Position numbers and translations under genes: made by a program | From: CBDBIG01 sp965205845 [NCBI: bacterium] | Lineage (GTDB): Bacteria; SAR324 | Assembly (NCBI GenBank): GCA_965205845.1 | Contig: CBDBIG010000003.1 | Coordinates: forward strand, 813,622 to 877,621 | Length of the DNA stretch: 64,000 nucleotides | Direction: 5' to 3' | Part shown: one piece after another, positions 1 through 8,915 of the stretch | Layout of the letters: every line of letters begins with the position of its first letter | Numbering within the stretch: the stretch's first letter is position 1 | The notes under the pieces: generated by a model | What the model was told of the DNA's origin: nothing | Seen by the model: the letters and a program-made list of their open reading frames with translations, nothing else | Databases searched by the model: none

Positions 1-749
1 TAACCGAGAACGCCCAACCTGCCATTGTAACTTTGGCTGTGATGGCCTCCCGCGTGTTAGGAAGCCGTGTTCCATTAATCCCGCACAGTGCTGCAGGACA
101 CAGCGTTGGCGAGTATTCTGCACTGGTGGCAGCGGGGGTGCTTTCGTTTGCCGATGCCCTCGGTGCGGTGCGGATGCGTGGGCGTTTTATGCAACAAGCC
201 ACCCCTGCAGGGGTGGGTGCCATGGCCGCTGTGTTGGGAATGGCTGCCGAGGAAGTGCGCACGTTGTGTGAGGAGGAAGCCAAAGGGCAGGTGGTGTGCC
301 CTGCCAATTATAATACCCCCGGCCAAATTGTAATCTCGGGGCACGCACAAGCGGTCGACCGTGTGCTGGCCCGCGCAAAAGGCAAAAAACTGGCAGTCAG
401 TGCACCCTTTCACTCACCCTTGCTTGAGCCCGCCGCCGTACAAATGGAAGGGGTGTTGGGCGCCCTCGCTTTTCATGACGCTGCCTTTCCTATTATGACC
501 AACTATGCCAACGTATTTATGCAAAAGGCAGCAGACTTCCCCCCCTCGCTGCGCATGCAAATCCCCTCTGCCGTGCGCTGGGATAGCGGCCTCCAAAAAA
601 TGCTGGCTTGCGGTGTGGGGGCATTGATTGAATTGGGTTGGGGAAAGGTGCTATGTTCCATGATGCGACGCATTGACAAAAGCACGACCACGTACAATGT
701 GCAAGATGATCTCTCTTTACAAAATACGGAAAAACATTTACAACCATAA
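1..749 (+). CDS. fabD: Malonyl-CoA:ACP transacylase FabD, 5' end outside the window
   Basis: FabD moves the malonyl group from CoA to acyl carrier protein to feed fatty-acid elongation. The frame is open from base 3 and the protein runs in from the left, so roughly the first 60 residues are missing against the usual length of about 310. The nucleophile motif GHSVGE is at 96-113 and the catalytic histidine lies in the APFHSP motif further on. The gene opens a colinear fabD-fabG-acpP-fabF block, the standard bacterial order. The stop at 747-749 is followed 63 bases later by the preferred fabG start. The C-terminal 30 residues are polar and look poorly conserved. Confidence 0.95.
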   Translation, partial: TENAQPAIVTLAVMASRVLGSRVPLIPHSAAGHSVGEYSALVAAGVLSFADALGAVRMRGRFMQQATPAGVGAMAAVLGMAAEEVRTLCEEEAKGQVVCPANYNTPGQIVISGHAQAVDRVLARAKGKKLAVSAPFHSPLLEPAAVQMEGVLGALAFHDAAFPIMTNYANVFMQKAADFPPSLRMQIPSAVRWDSGLQKMLACGVGALIELGWGKVLCSMMRRIDKSTTTYNVQDDLSLQNTEKHLQP

Positions 750-812
750 TTGGTTTTTTGCCACCACCGTGTTTTTAGTGTGGACAACAACCTCAAACGG
801 CTTACAGCACCC

Positions 813-1559
813 ATGGATGGCTTAATTTTAGATAAAAAAACAGCCTTGATAACGGGGGCAGGGCGGGGCATTGGCAAAACCATTGCCCTCGAATTGGCGG
901 CCCAAGGTGCCAATATCTGCTTTACCAACCTTCATCTTGAGCGTGGTGCGGCGGTAAAAAAAGAGATTTTGTCCTTGGGACGAAAATGCCTGCACTTGGT
1001 GGCAGATTGCGGTGATGCAAAGGTGAGCGAAGACGTGGTAAAGCAATGCCTTGCGCAGTTTGCAAGCATTGATATCTTGGTCAACAATGCGGGCATTACC
1101 CGCGATGGTTTGGTGATGCGCATGCCCGTGGAGGATTGGCGTGAGGTGATGCGGGTTAATTTAGATGGGATGTTTTACATGAGCAAGCCCGTTGCCCGCA
1201 CCATGATGAAACAGCGCAGTGGACGCATTATCAATATCACCTCGGTGGTGGGTTTTACGGGAAATGCAGGGCAGATTAACTACTGCAGTTCTAAGTCGGC
1301 GGCGGTCGGCTTTACCAAATCCCTTGCCAAAGAACTCGGATCCCGAGGGGTTACATGCAATGCCGTTGCCCCGGGGTTTATTAACACCGATATGACTGCT
1401 GTGTTAGGCGACGGGCAGCGCAAAGCGTTGCTGGGGCAAATTGCTTTAGGACGGATGGGCGATGCCAAAGAAATTGCTCAGGTGGTATGCTTTTTGGCTG
1501 GCCCTGGGGCGAGCTATATCAGTGGGGAGGTTATTCATGTCAATGGTGGCATGTATTAG
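813..1559 (+). CDS. fabG: 3-oxoacyl-ACP reductase FabG
   Basis: FabG performs the NADPH-dependent reduction of 3-oxoacyl-ACP. The Rossmann motif TGAGRGIG is near residue 14, NNAG near 91, and the catalytic set is N116, S144, Y157 and K161 (NYCSSK). I chose the ATG at 813 because it gives 248 residues, the family length, and starts a few residues before the first strand. A longer frame opens with TTG at 750 but adds an unrelated leader. No strong Shine-Dalgarno is visible, so the start is less certain than the identity. It lies between fabD and acpP. Confidence 0.95.
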   Translation: MDGLILDKKTALITGAGRGIGKTIALELAAQGANICFTNLHLERGAAVKKEILSLGRKCLHLVADCGDAKVSEDVVKQCLAQFASIDILVNNAGITRDGLVMRMPVEDWREVMRVNLDGMFYMSKPVARTMMKQRSGRIINITSVVGFTGNAGQINYCSSKSAAVGFTKSLAKELGSRGVTCNAVAPGFINTDMTAVLGDGQRKALLGQIALGRMGDAKEIAQVVCFLAGPGASYISGEVIHVNGGMY

Positions 1560-1734
1560 TTTTAAAATTGACATTGTGGTGTTTCCACGAGCACACTGTG
1601 GGTGTGCGTATAACGAGGGCGGATAGAAAGAACCGTTTAATGACCGTTGCATGGCATTTATCTCATGCCCTATTTTGATACTTACCTGTGTGGAACTACC
1701 ATCTATCTTTTAACAGAAAGAGAGGCTTGAAATT

Positions 1735-1968
1735 GTGAGTACAGAACAGAAAATTATCTCGATTATTGCGGAACAACTCGGTGTGGATGATTCCGAGGTA
1801 AAACCGGAGGCTCATTTTATTGATGATTTGGGTGCCGATTCCCTGGATACCGTTGAATTGGTAATGGCCTTAGAAGAAGAGTTTGGGCTTGAAATCCCCG
1901 ATGAGGAAGCAGAAAAAATCACCACTGTGAAACGTGCGCTGGATTACGTGGCTGAAAATTCGGGTTAA
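1735..1968 (+). CDS. acpP: Acyl carrier protein
   Basis: This 77-residue acidic protein carries the growing acyl chain on 4'-phosphopantetheine. The attachment serine is S36 in GADSLD, followed by the usual [12 protein letters not shown] helix. The start is GTG at 1735, supported by a purine-rich Shine-Dalgarno (AAGAGAGG, about 1718-1725). The 175 bases between fabG and this gene hold no reading frame I would call and probably contain its own promoter, as is common for acpP. The 207 bases downstream before the fabF start also look non-coding. Confidence 0.97.
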   Translation: MSTEQKIISIIAEQLGVDDSEVKPEAHFIDDLGADSLDTVELVMALEEEFGLEIPDEEAEKITTVKRALDYVAENSG

Positions 1969-2158
1969 AGGAGGGGGGATTTTTTCGAAAAAGGCATGAC
2001 ACAATAAGGTGGGTTCGGGTGCAAGCGGCTGTTGCCTACCGCCCTATTCTTTTCTTTCAAAAAAGAAGCCAGAAACCACTGTCCGCCGTTTGGATTGATT
2101 TTTTAAGGGAAACAACAACCCGTTCGCCCTCTTTTTTTGAAGAGATTTCGACCGAGTT

Positions 2159-2167
2159 GGGGGGGGG
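2159..2167 (+). promoter_or_regulatory. G9 tract at the Shine-Dalgarno position of fabF
   Basis: Nine consecutive G residues end 8 bases before the fabF ATG at 2176, which is where a ribosome-binding site would sit. No conventional AGGAGG is present. The tract can pair weakly with the anti-Shine-Dalgarno, and length changes by slippage could alter translation. That effect is inference. Confidence 0.5.
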
Positions 2168-2175
2168 TATTGGTT

Positions 2176-3411
2176 ATGACAAAACGGGTTGTGGTTACGG
2201 GTATGGGGTGCATTAGCCCTGTTGGTAATAGCGTGGGCACGCTGTGGGAAAGCATTTCTCGTGGACGTTCGGGAATTGGACGGATTGAGAAAATTGACAA
2301 TATAGAGGGGTATCGCTGCCAAATTGCTGGGCAGGTTAAGGATTTTGACCCCCACATGATCGCCCCGTCAAATCTTAAAAAAATGGACGAATTCGTTCAG
2401 TTTGCACTGGCAGCCACCCATGAGGCCATGGCTGATGCGGGCTTGTTGGATATTGACGATGCGCTGTCGAACGATGTTGGTGTCTTGGTTGGAGTGGGCA
2501 TTGGTGGTTTGCGCACCATTGAGCGTAACTACGCCATTTTATTAGAAAAGGGTCCTCGAAGGATTTCGCCATTTTTTATTCCAGCCAGTATTTCGAATAT
2601 GGCAGCGGGGCAGATTTCGCTGATGTACAAGTGCCGCAATTACAGTGCCAGCACCGTTTCTGCCTGCACTTCGTCTGCCCATGCCTTGGGGGATTCCATG
2701 TATGCCATTCAGCGCGGGAATGCTAAAGTGATGGTGACAGGCGGCACCGAAGCACCCATTACGGCATTGGGAGTGGGGGGCTTCTCTGCAATGAAGGCCC
2801 TTTCGACCCGCAATGATAACCCCATAGCCGCCTCACGCCCTTACGATATCAATCGCGATGGTTTTGTGATGGCTGAAGGTGCGGGTATGTTGGTGCTGGA
2901 GGACTACGAGCATGCAAAAAAACGTGGTGCCCACATTTATTGCGAAATGGCTGGATATGGCGTGAGTTCTGATGCCCACCATATGACCGCCCCCAACATG
3001 GATGGCCCCGCTAGGGCCATGAAGAACGCCCTGGAAAGCGCCCGCTGCAACCCCGAAAGCGTGGACTACATCAATACCCATGGCACGTCGACCCCCGTGG
3101 GTGATATGAACGAGATTAACGCCATTAAACAGGCCTTTGGGGAGGCAAGCAAGAAGGTATCCCTTTCTTCAAGCAAGTCGATGACGGGACATTTGCTTGG
3201 CGGAGCGGGTGGACTTGAAGCCATTGTGAGCATTAAGGCCATGGAAAACAACCTCGTTCCCCCCACCATTAACAACGATGAACTCGACCCCGCTTGTGAC
3301 TTGGACATTACACCCAACCAAGCCAAAGAGCGTCCCATTCGCACGGTGTTTTCCAATTCTTTTGGGTTTGGTGGTACCAATGGATCCTTGCTTTTTCGCA
3401 CAATAACTTAA
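2176..3411 (+). CDS. fabF: 3-oxoacyl-ACP synthase II FabF
   Basis: FabF is the elongating condensing enzyme. The Cys-His-His triad is visible: C164 in SACTSS, H302 in NTHGTS and H339 in MTGHLLGGAGG. The C-terminus has the family signature FGFGGTNGSLLF. The ATG at 2176 gives 411 residues, the usual length; an upstream frame from 2137 adds 13 residues with no support. A diverged second copy of the last 60 or so bases lies immediately downstream (3432-3505). It closes the fab block; the next gene, gcvH, starts 203 bases later. Confidence 0.96.
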   Translation: MTKRVVVTGMGCISPVGNSVGTLWESISRGRSGIGRIEKIDNIEGYRCQIAGQVKDFDPHMIAPSNLKKMDEFVQFALAATHEAMADAGLLDIDDALSNDVGVLVGVGIGGLRTIERNYAILLEKGPRRISPFFIPASISNMAAGQISLMYKCRNYSASTVSACTSSAHALGDSMYAIQRGNAKVMVTGGTEAPITALGVGGFSAMKALSTRNDNPIAASRPYDINRDGFVMAEGAGMLVLEDYEHAKKRGAHIYCEMAGYGVSSDAHHMTAPNMDGPARAMKNALESARCNPESVDYINTHGTSTPVGDMNEINAIKQAFGEASKKVSLSSSKSMTGHLLGGAGGLEAIVSIKAMENNLVPPTINNDELDPACDLDITPNQAKERPIRTVFSNSFGFGGTNGSLLFRTIT

Positions 3412-3505
3412 AACCAAAGGGTGTGCGCCTTTTTTGGGTTCGGTGGTTTCAACGGCTCTTTGATTTTTTCGCGCAATGACCTACTACATCGAAAGGTGTG
3501 CGCCT
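3361..3505 (+). repeat. Diverged tandem copy of the fabF 3' end
   Basis: Bases 3361-3430 (fabF codons for FGFGGTNGSLLF, the stop, and the downstream GTGTGCGCC) align with 3432-3505, which would encode FGFGGFNGSLIF followed by the same GTGTGCGCC tail. The offset is about 72 bases. The second copy has no in-frame connection to fabF, is clearly diverged, and carries no start, so it is a relic. Confidence 0.75.
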
Positions 3506-3614
3506 TGTTGTTGTCGCGTTGGCAAGAGCATGCCTCAAGAGTCCGTTGTTTTGAGCGATCATCCAAAAAATCCCCCTTAACCATTCAAGGCATATAAGGA
3601 AATTGTAGGCAAGC

Positions 3615-3998
3615 ATGAACCCCAGTAACTTACGCTATACCAAAGAACATGAATGGTTGAAATTAGAAGGCGAGATGTGCACCGTTGGTGTGACGGATTA
3701 CGCCCAAGAGCAGATGACGGACGTGGTTTTTGCCGAATTTCCTGAGGTGGGTGGCAAATTGGGTGCGGGCGAACAGGCCATGGTGCTCGAATCCGTGAAA
3801 TCGGTTTCCGACATCTATGCCCCTGTGGCGGGGACCGTTACCGAGGTCAACGAAGCCCTGACCGAGACGCCGGAATTGGTGAATCAAAGCCCTTACGAGG
3901 ATGGCTGGCTGTTTCGCATGAAAATGGCAAATCCCTCGGATGCAAAGACGCTGCTTGACTTAGACGCTTACGAAGCGTTTTTAAAAGAACAACCCTGA
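3615..3998 (+). CDS. gcvH: Glycine cleavage system H protein
   Basis: This 127-residue lipoyl carrier matches GcvH over its whole length. The N-terminus has the YTKEHEWL signature, and the lipoylated lysine is K62 in LESVKSVSD. Neither gcvT nor gcvP is present in the window, so here it is an orphan; it may work with subunits encoded elsewhere or in lipoate relay. Its stop overlaps the tsaD start by one base (TGATG at 3996-4000), so translation of the two is probably coupled. Confidence 0.95.
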   Translation: MNPSNLRYTKEHEWLKLEGEMCTVGVTDYAQEQMTDVVFAEFPEVGGKLGAGEQAMVLESVKSVSDIYAPVAGTVTEVNEALTETPELVNQSPYEDGWLFRMKMANPSDAKTLLDLDAYEAFLKEQP

Positions 3999-5092
3999 TG
4001 AGGGTAAACCCCCTTAGCATTGCCATGGGCAACACCAGCACGTGTGCCATTGGGCTTGCCATTGACACCACCTTTGATGATACCTCCGTCGCCGTTATTC
4101 AAGGCAAAGGGCGCATCCTCGCAAACCTTACCCTCTCCCAACATGCAACGCATTTGCCTTTTGGGGGGGTAATGCCCGAGTTAGCCTCGCGCAAACACCT
4201 CGAAGCCATTCACCCCCTCATTGCCCAAGCTATGGAAGTCAGTGGAAAAGCCCTCGGTCTGGGGCATTCCCTGCCTTTCTCTTCCCTTGACTACGTGGCC
4301 GCTTCGGCCTTGCCAGGGCTGATTGGTGCCATTTTAATCGGGATCACCACCGCCAAAACCATGGCGCAATGGCTCAAAATTCCCTTTTTGGGCATCAACC
4401 ATATTGAAGCCCATCCCTACGCCAATTTTCTGCTAAACCCCGAATTAAAACCACCTTTGCTCCATTTGGTGGTGGCAGGCGGGCACACGGTACTCATTTG
4501 GCAAAAAGCGCATTTTCACTGGAAAATTGTGGGTCACAGCGTGGATGATGCCGCGGGCGAATGCGTGGACAAGGCTGCCAAAATGTGGGGGCACCCCATG
4601 CCGGGCGGACCCGTTGTCGATGCCTTTGCCATGGAGCATGAACCCTCATCCCATCGCTTTCCGCTCCCTATGCTCCATTCGGGTGATTTTCAGTTTTCTT
4701 TTAGCGGGCTAAAAACGGCCATGCTCGACTACAAGCAAAAAAATCCGCAAGCACCTGAAGGGCCCACCTTCGCAGCGTTTTATCGCAGCGTGTGCGAGAT
4801 TTTGCTGCGCAAAACCATGGCTGCCAAGCACCATTTCAATGCGAGCACCATTGCCTTATCAGGAGGGTTGGCCGCCAGCAAAAAACTGCATCAAGTGTTT
4901 ACCGATGCTTGCAATCAAGAAGGCTGTTTGTTGTATGTGCCACCACCCGCTTTATGTACCGACAATGCCGCCATGGTGGCCTGTTTGGCAGCCTATCGCT
5001 TTGAAGCAGGTGACCACGACACCTTAGATTTGGCCCCGCAAGCGAATTTACCCCAAGCACGCTACGCCCAAAGCAGCCCTTTCACCCCGTGA
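3998..5092 (+). CDS. tsaD: tRNA t6A37 threonylcarbamoyltransferase TsaD
   Basis: TsaD transfers the threonylcarbamoyl group to A37 of ANN-decoding tRNAs, together with TsaB and TsaE. Visible marks are the metal-binding HIEAH at residues 135-139, VAGGHT, DDAAGE, GGPVVD, FSGLKTA, a glycine-rich SGGLAAS and CTDNAAM near the C-terminus. The protein is 364 residues from the ATG that overlaps the gcvH stop; an internal ATG at codon 10 is also possible. It converges on tsaB, whose stop is 40 bases away, and no clear terminator is seen between them. Confidence 0.95.
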   Translation: MRVNPLSIAMGNTSTCAIGLAIDTTFDDTSVAVIQGKGRILANLTLSQHATHLPFGGVMPELASRKHLEAIHPLIAQAMEVSGKALGLGHSLPFSSLDYVAASALPGLIGAILIGITTAKTMAQWLKIPFLGINHIEAHPYANFLLNPELKPPLLHLVVAGGHTVLIWQKAHFHWKIVGHSVDDAAGECVDKAAKMWGHPMPGGPVVDAFAMEHEPSSHRFPLPMLHSGDFQFSFSGLKTAMLDYKQKNPQAPEGPTFAAFYRSVCEILLRKTMAAKHHFNASTIALSGGLAASKKLHQVFTDACNQEGCLLYVPPPALCTDNAAMVACLAAYRFEAGDHDTLDLAPQANLPQARYAQSSPFTP

Positions 5093-5131
5093 GCCGTGCT
5101 CCAAAATGGATGCCTTATCAAAGGGGGCACT

Positions 5132-5854
5132 TTAACCGTGTTTGCTGGGCTGCCATTTGCGCCACACGGCAGATTGAAAATAAAGCGGTGCAAGGGGCTT
5201 AAAACCCACCCCCGTGTCGTTTGCAGGCACGCTCGAATGTGCACCATGCTGCGCGTCGATTCCTTGCTCAATAAGCAAGCTGGCATTGGGTGTGGGTTGG
5301 CGCAGCTTGGGTGCACTTTGGTGTAAACCCTCGATACGGCCATAAGAAAGGCTGTGCAACAGCACGGGAAAAGTGCGTATCTCCTCAAGGGCTTCTGGGA
5401 GCAATAGCAAACGAATCGCATCAAGCCGCTGCAGCTGGCCTGCACGCCATTGGTAGCTCGCCACATGCACCTCTTGGCGTACGCAGTTGAGAAGCACATA
5501 AAATCGTGAATCAAAGCTGGGAGAAACTTGGGCTGCCAGCAGACGCATGGTATCAATTCCCACCACGGGGACAGCACCCAACTGGGCGTAAGAAAGGGCC
5601 GCTGCCATGCCAATACGCACCCCTGTAAAAGATCCAGGGCCCAGGGTGGTTGCCAGCAAATTAACCTGCTGCGGGCGTAAACCGGCTTGGTGAAACAACG
5701 CTTCCAAGGCCCCAAACATTCGCTCATTACTGCGCGGACCACAATTTTCATACACCTGTCCCACCAGTTTGCCTTGGTGTTGCAAGGCAAGGCTTAGGCG
5801 TTCAAGGGCAGTATCAATGGCCAAAATGGTGCTGGGTTGGGTGGCAAATGGCAT
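5132..5854 (-). CDS. tsaB: t6A biosynthesis protein TsaB
   Basis: TsaB is the ASKHA-fold partner that activates TsaD. The N-terminal strand ILAIDTA and the motif GPGSFTGVRIG identify it. I place the start at the ATG at 5854, giving 240 residues and putting ILAIDTA about nine residues in. A longer frame reaching 5920 reads through a duplicated copy of the same start region (see the repeat at 5836-5931). It is the first of four minus-strand genes in this cluster. Confidence 0.93.
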   Translation of the reverse strand: MPFATQPSTILAIDTALERLSLALQHQGKLVGQVYENCGPRSNERMFGALEALFHQAGLRPQQVNLLATTLGPGSFTGVRIGMAAALSYAQLGAVPVVGIDTMRLLAAQVSPSFDSRFYVLLNCVRQEVHVASYQWRAGQLQRLDAIRLLLLPEALEEIRTFPVLLHSLSYGRIEGLHQSAPKLRQPTPNASLLIEQGIDAQHGAHSSVPANDTGVGFKPLAPLYFQSAVWRKWQPSKHG

Positions 5855-5931
5855 GGCTAAAGGGATGCAAGTGGCTAAAGGGGTGCAGTGGTTACAAGGG
5901 AGTTGGGTGGCAAATGGCATGGCTAAAGGGA
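5836..5931 (-). repeat. Direct repeat of the tsaB start region
   Basis: A block of 30 bases covering the tsaB start (5836-5865) recurs at 5902-5931, an offset of 66 bases. The intervening bases contain further partial copies of GTGGCTAAAGG. On the coding strand both copies read MPFATQ, so an alternative longer TsaB could start in the outer copy. Confidence 0.75.
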
Positions 5932-5990
5932 CATCTGCAGTGCCTATGTGTGGAAAAAAGGGCTGACAGATAGCCCGATAAGCAGCGTTT

Positions 5991-6569
5991 TTATAGGGGC
6001 ACTGGCGGCTTTACAGTCTGGGTGGGCACGACAAGTTTGCGAAAATGCGGGCTGTAGTGTTCTAAAAAAGTCTGCAATTCGACGCACTTTAAAGTCAAGG
6101 TGGCCCTGTTGGTTTCGGGGTGAAAATTGATTTCTTGATGTTTCCACAAGTGCGCATCGAGCAGCACCTGAACCTGCTTTTGAGGATCGCACACCAGGCC
6201 TAGTGGTGAAACACCCCCGGGGGAAAGCCCCAACATTTGCTCTAAACGCTGGTTGGAGGCGAAGCTTAAGGTGCTTTCAGCCAAGAGCAGGCGCAGTGCT
6301 TTGAGGTCGACACGTTGATGATCCGCGACCACCACCAGATAGTAGCGGGTGGCTTTTTTGTTGCGCAAAAACAGATTCTTGGTGTGCGCACCTCGGATGT
6401 GAGCGGTGTATTTTTGGGCTTCTTCCACACGGGCAACGGGCGGATGGTTGGTACGACGATAGGTGATGCCAAGTTCTTGAAATGCTTTGCGAATAGCTTG
6501 GGCTGTGTGCAACATAACCTTGGCATCGATCATTGAAGGGGGGATATCCTTAGAAGGGGTGTTTGCCAT
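5991..6569 (-). CDS. YbaK/ProX-type aminoacyl-tRNA deacylase (PrdX-like)
   Basis: This protein matches the free-standing editing domains related to the ProRS insertion domain, which hydrolyse mischarged tRNA(Pro), typically Ala-tRNA(Pro). Seen in the sequence are GAHTKNLFLRNKK, a YYLVVV strand, VDLK, GLSPGGVSPLGL and a HPETN motif near the end. Length is 192 residues from the ATG at 6569. An ATG at 6533 preceded by AAGGAT is an alternative start giving 180 residues. It lies between tsaB and tsaE on the same strand, which fits a tRNA-fidelity cluster. The exact substrate is inferred from the family only. Confidence 0.85.
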   Translation of the reverse strand: MANTPSKDIPPSMIDAKVMLHTAQAIRKAFQELGITYRRTNHPPVARVEEAQKYTAHIRGAHTKNLFLRNKKATRYYLVVVADHQRVDLKALRLLLAESTLSFASNQRLEQMLGLSPGGVSPLGLVCDPQKQVQVLLDAHLWKHQEINFHPETNRATLTLKCVELQTFLEHYSPHFRKLVVPTQTVKPPVPL

Positions 6570-6630
6570 GGTTTATTTTAAGCACGTTGCCATTTTTGTG
6601 TGACCTCCCCTTGGGATACCTGGCACCCGC

Positions 6631-7248
6631 TCATGGGTGTGGCTTTGGATAGGCAGCAAGGATTTGCAAGGCACTTTGGTAGGCTAGCGTTTCATCATAC
6701 ATAGCAAAAGCACTTAGCAGGCGCAAAGCAGAATGATCGTGGCTGGGAGGGGGGGGTGTTGTTTTGCTGGAGGCGGATGCCGCCCCGGTGCAAGGTGGCT
6801 TGGGCGCACGATGTGGGATGGTCGTGCTGGGTGGCATTGCCATGCGCACTTCCAAATGCGCCATGCCTTGGAGCATGGGTAGGGCCAATGCAGGCCATTC
6901 AATCAAGGTGGGTCCTGCGTTATTGAGCCAGTCTTCAGGAGGCAGTTGGAGCAACGCGCAAGGGCTTTCGAGGCGAAACAAATCTACGTGAAAAATGGGC
7001 ACACGTCCTTGATACACATTCACCAAAGTGTAACTGGGTGAATGCACCAATGCTGGGGCGACTCCCCAAGCCTCACACAGGGCTTTGGATAGCGTGGTTT
7101 TTCCCGCACCCAGGTGGCCTTCCAGCAAAACCAAGGCATTTTTAGGCAAGGCAGCCCCAAGGGCAAGGCCTAAGGCATGGGTTTGCGCAGCACTTTGTAG
7201 GCATAGGTGGTGGGGAGGTCCTTGGGGTGTCATTGGGTCGTTGTCCAT
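6631..7248 (-). CDS. tsaE: t6A biosynthesis ATPase TsaE
   Basis: TsaE is the P-loop ATPase that turns over the TsaBD complex. The Walker A GHLGAGKTT, the SPSYTLVNVY segment, HVDLFRL and IEWP are all present. At 205 residues it is about 50 longer than usual. The extra length is a C-terminal extension that includes a proline run encoded by a C8 tract on the coding strand (near 6749-6756) and then an alanine/leucine-rich tail. The extension is not recognised and could vary if the tract slips. An ATG at 7233 is an alternative start. Confidence 0.93.
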   Translation of the reverse strand: MDNDPMTPQGPPHHLCLQSAAQTHALGLALGAALPKNALVLLEGHLGAGKTTLSKALCEAWGVAPALVHSPSYTLVNVYQGRVPIFHVDLFRLESPCALLQLPPEDWLNNAGPTLIEWPALALPMLQGMAHLEVRMAMPPSTTIPHRAPKPPCTGAASASSKTTPPPPSHDHSALRLLSAFAMYDETLAYQSALQILAAYPKPHP

Positions 7249-7302
7249 AATACAATGTGCTCCGCATCGATCACGCAGATGAAACGCAAAAAAAGATGGT
7301 CC

Positions 7303-7613
7303 GACGCCTTGAAACCACGCCCAGGCGCATTATGCAAGGGTGACCACTTTAGCTAATCCCCTCACGCCCAAGCGCACCTTGACGCCTTGAAACCACGCCC
7401 AGGCGCATTATGCAAGGGTGACCACTTTAGCTAATCTCCTCACCCCCAAGCGCACCTTGACGCCTTGAAACCACGCCCAGGCGCATTATGCAAGGGTGAC
7501 CACTTTAGCTAATCTCTTCACCCCCAAGCGCACCTTGACGCCTTGAAACCACGCCCAGGCGCATTATGCAAGGGTGACCACTTTAGCAATCTCCTCACCC
7601 CCAAGCGCACCTT
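7303..7613 (-). repeat. 78-bp tandem repeat x4 built from the tsaC 3' end
   Basis: Four copies start at 7303, 7381, 7459 and 7537. The copy nearest tsaC holds the last 16 or so codons and stop of tsaC plus about 27 bases beyond. The three outer copies differ from it by an extra T, which on the coding strand turns the ending EEIAKVVTLA into EEIS followed by a stop. Copies are otherwise almost identical, so the expansion is recent. Confidence 0.95.
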
Positions 7614-8193
7614 GACGCACGATGCAACAAGGGGTCTGGCTTGCATCCACCACGGTTGAAACACCGCCGAGCAAAGACCGTTGACCTTGTACCACCCCAA
7701 AGTGCGTATCCGGAAATTGGCGGATCACCTGGTGATCCTGATAACAAGGTGCTTGCCCACTAAGGTTGGCACTGGTACCAATTAACGGCCCCTCGCAAAG
7801 GGCACGCAAGGCCATCACCTCTGGTGCGGGGCTCACGCGCAAGGCCACCCCACCTTGCGGGTTGCATAGGGCTTGCGGTATCCAATGGGCGGCACGCACC
7901 ACCAAGGTGAGCGGCCCTGGCCAAAAAGCCCGCATCAACGCGTGCACAGAATCCTCCACTTTGCGACAGCAGTACAGCGCTTCGGCTGCGTGCTCGACCA
8001 AGAGCAACAACGGCTTGTTGGCGGGGCGGTTTTTTAAGCGCAGCACCGTGGCAAGGGCGTTCGGGTTTAGGGCATTGCCTCCCAGGGCAAAGGCTGTTTC
8101 TGTGGGAAAGGCCAGCACCCCACCTTGAGCCAAGCACCGCTTTATGGCATCTTGCTGGGGTTTGCTAAAAGGAAAAGGAATCAGGCGGGTCAT
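7564..8193 (-). CDS. tsaC: Threonylcarbamoyl-AMP synthase TsaC/Sua5 (YrdC domain)
   Basis: TsaC makes threonylcarbamoyl-AMP from threonine, bicarbonate and ATP, the first step to t6A. The YrdC signature is clear: GGVLAFPTETAFALG, LKNRPANKPL, RVSPAPEV and GTSANLSG. I use the ATG at 8193 (MTRLIPF), giving 209 residues; an upstream extension to 8271 is histidine-rich and not family-like. The 3' end lies in a four-copy 78-bp array. With tsaD, tsaB and tsaE it completes the bacterial t6A set within 4.2 kb. Confidence 0.94.
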   Translation of the reverse strand: MTRLIPFPFSKPQQDAIKRCLAQGGVLAFPTETAFALGGNALNPNALATVLRLKNRPANKPLLLLVEHAAEALYCCRKVEDSVHALMRAFWPGPLTLVVRAAHWIPQALCNPQGGVALRVSPAPEVMALRALCEGPLIGTSANLSGQAPCYQDHQVIRQFPDTHFGVVQGQRSLLGGVSTVVDASQTPCCIVRQGALGGEEIAKVVTLA

Positions 8194-8915
8194 GTTTATG
8201 TGCCAAAAATGGTGAGCCGTGGTGCCTTGATGCGGTGGTATCCCATGGGTAAAATGGCAGTGGCAGTGCACGTGCCTTGAGACAATTTGTGTCGATTAAC
8301 TGCTAAGATAGCATAGCGCAACATAAAGCCAAAAGTAGACCACGGCATACATCCGCACGTGGTTGCGCAAAACCAATGCATCCAATCGAACTCTTCATCA
8401 GGCCTTGCAAGGCCTTGTGACAAAAACCACCCCGACCGTTATTTGGATAGGGAGATTGATTGTATCGATCTGTCGCATCCCCTTTGCAAACCTTTACTCC
8501 CATAAAGAGTGGACAGCGTTTGGAGCAAAACACGCTTTTCGGATGCTGGTTTTTACAATATATGGCAAAAAATACCGCCTCCAATCGGTTGTGCCAACTC
8601 AATCGGGCAGAAAAACCCCCAAAACAACCAACAAGGTCGCCGATAATCCGCAGGCTCCCTTTAAGGCAAAAGGCAAAAGCAAATTCTGATAGGGTGATAA
8701 CGCTTATCCAAATTTGAAATGGAGTACGTCTCCCTCTTTGCACTTCTTGTTACCATGGGATTTGTCCCTAAAACGCCCCAAGTGCCCCGTGTAGGACAAC
8801 ACAATCTAAAAAAAAAACGGGCATGAATTATTTCGTGTAAATCCAGATCAAAAACAAAATGAACACGATTTGCTCCAAAAATGACCGCCAAGGGAGGGCA
8901 ACCCACAGTGCCACA
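8194..8915. other. 722-bp intergenic region between tsaC and lptD
   Basis: The stretch contains several short frames on both strands (the longest about 108 and 146 codons) but none has a ribosome-binding site or resembles a known family. It lies between divergent genes, so promoters for both are expected here. The sequence GGCCTTGCAAGGCCTTG near 8401 is a short direct repeat. Confidence 0.6.

Noticed and set aside
8303-8743. Genes between tsaC and lptD (108 and 146 codons)
   Set aside because: They overlap on opposite strands, have no ribosome-binding sites and no family resemblance.
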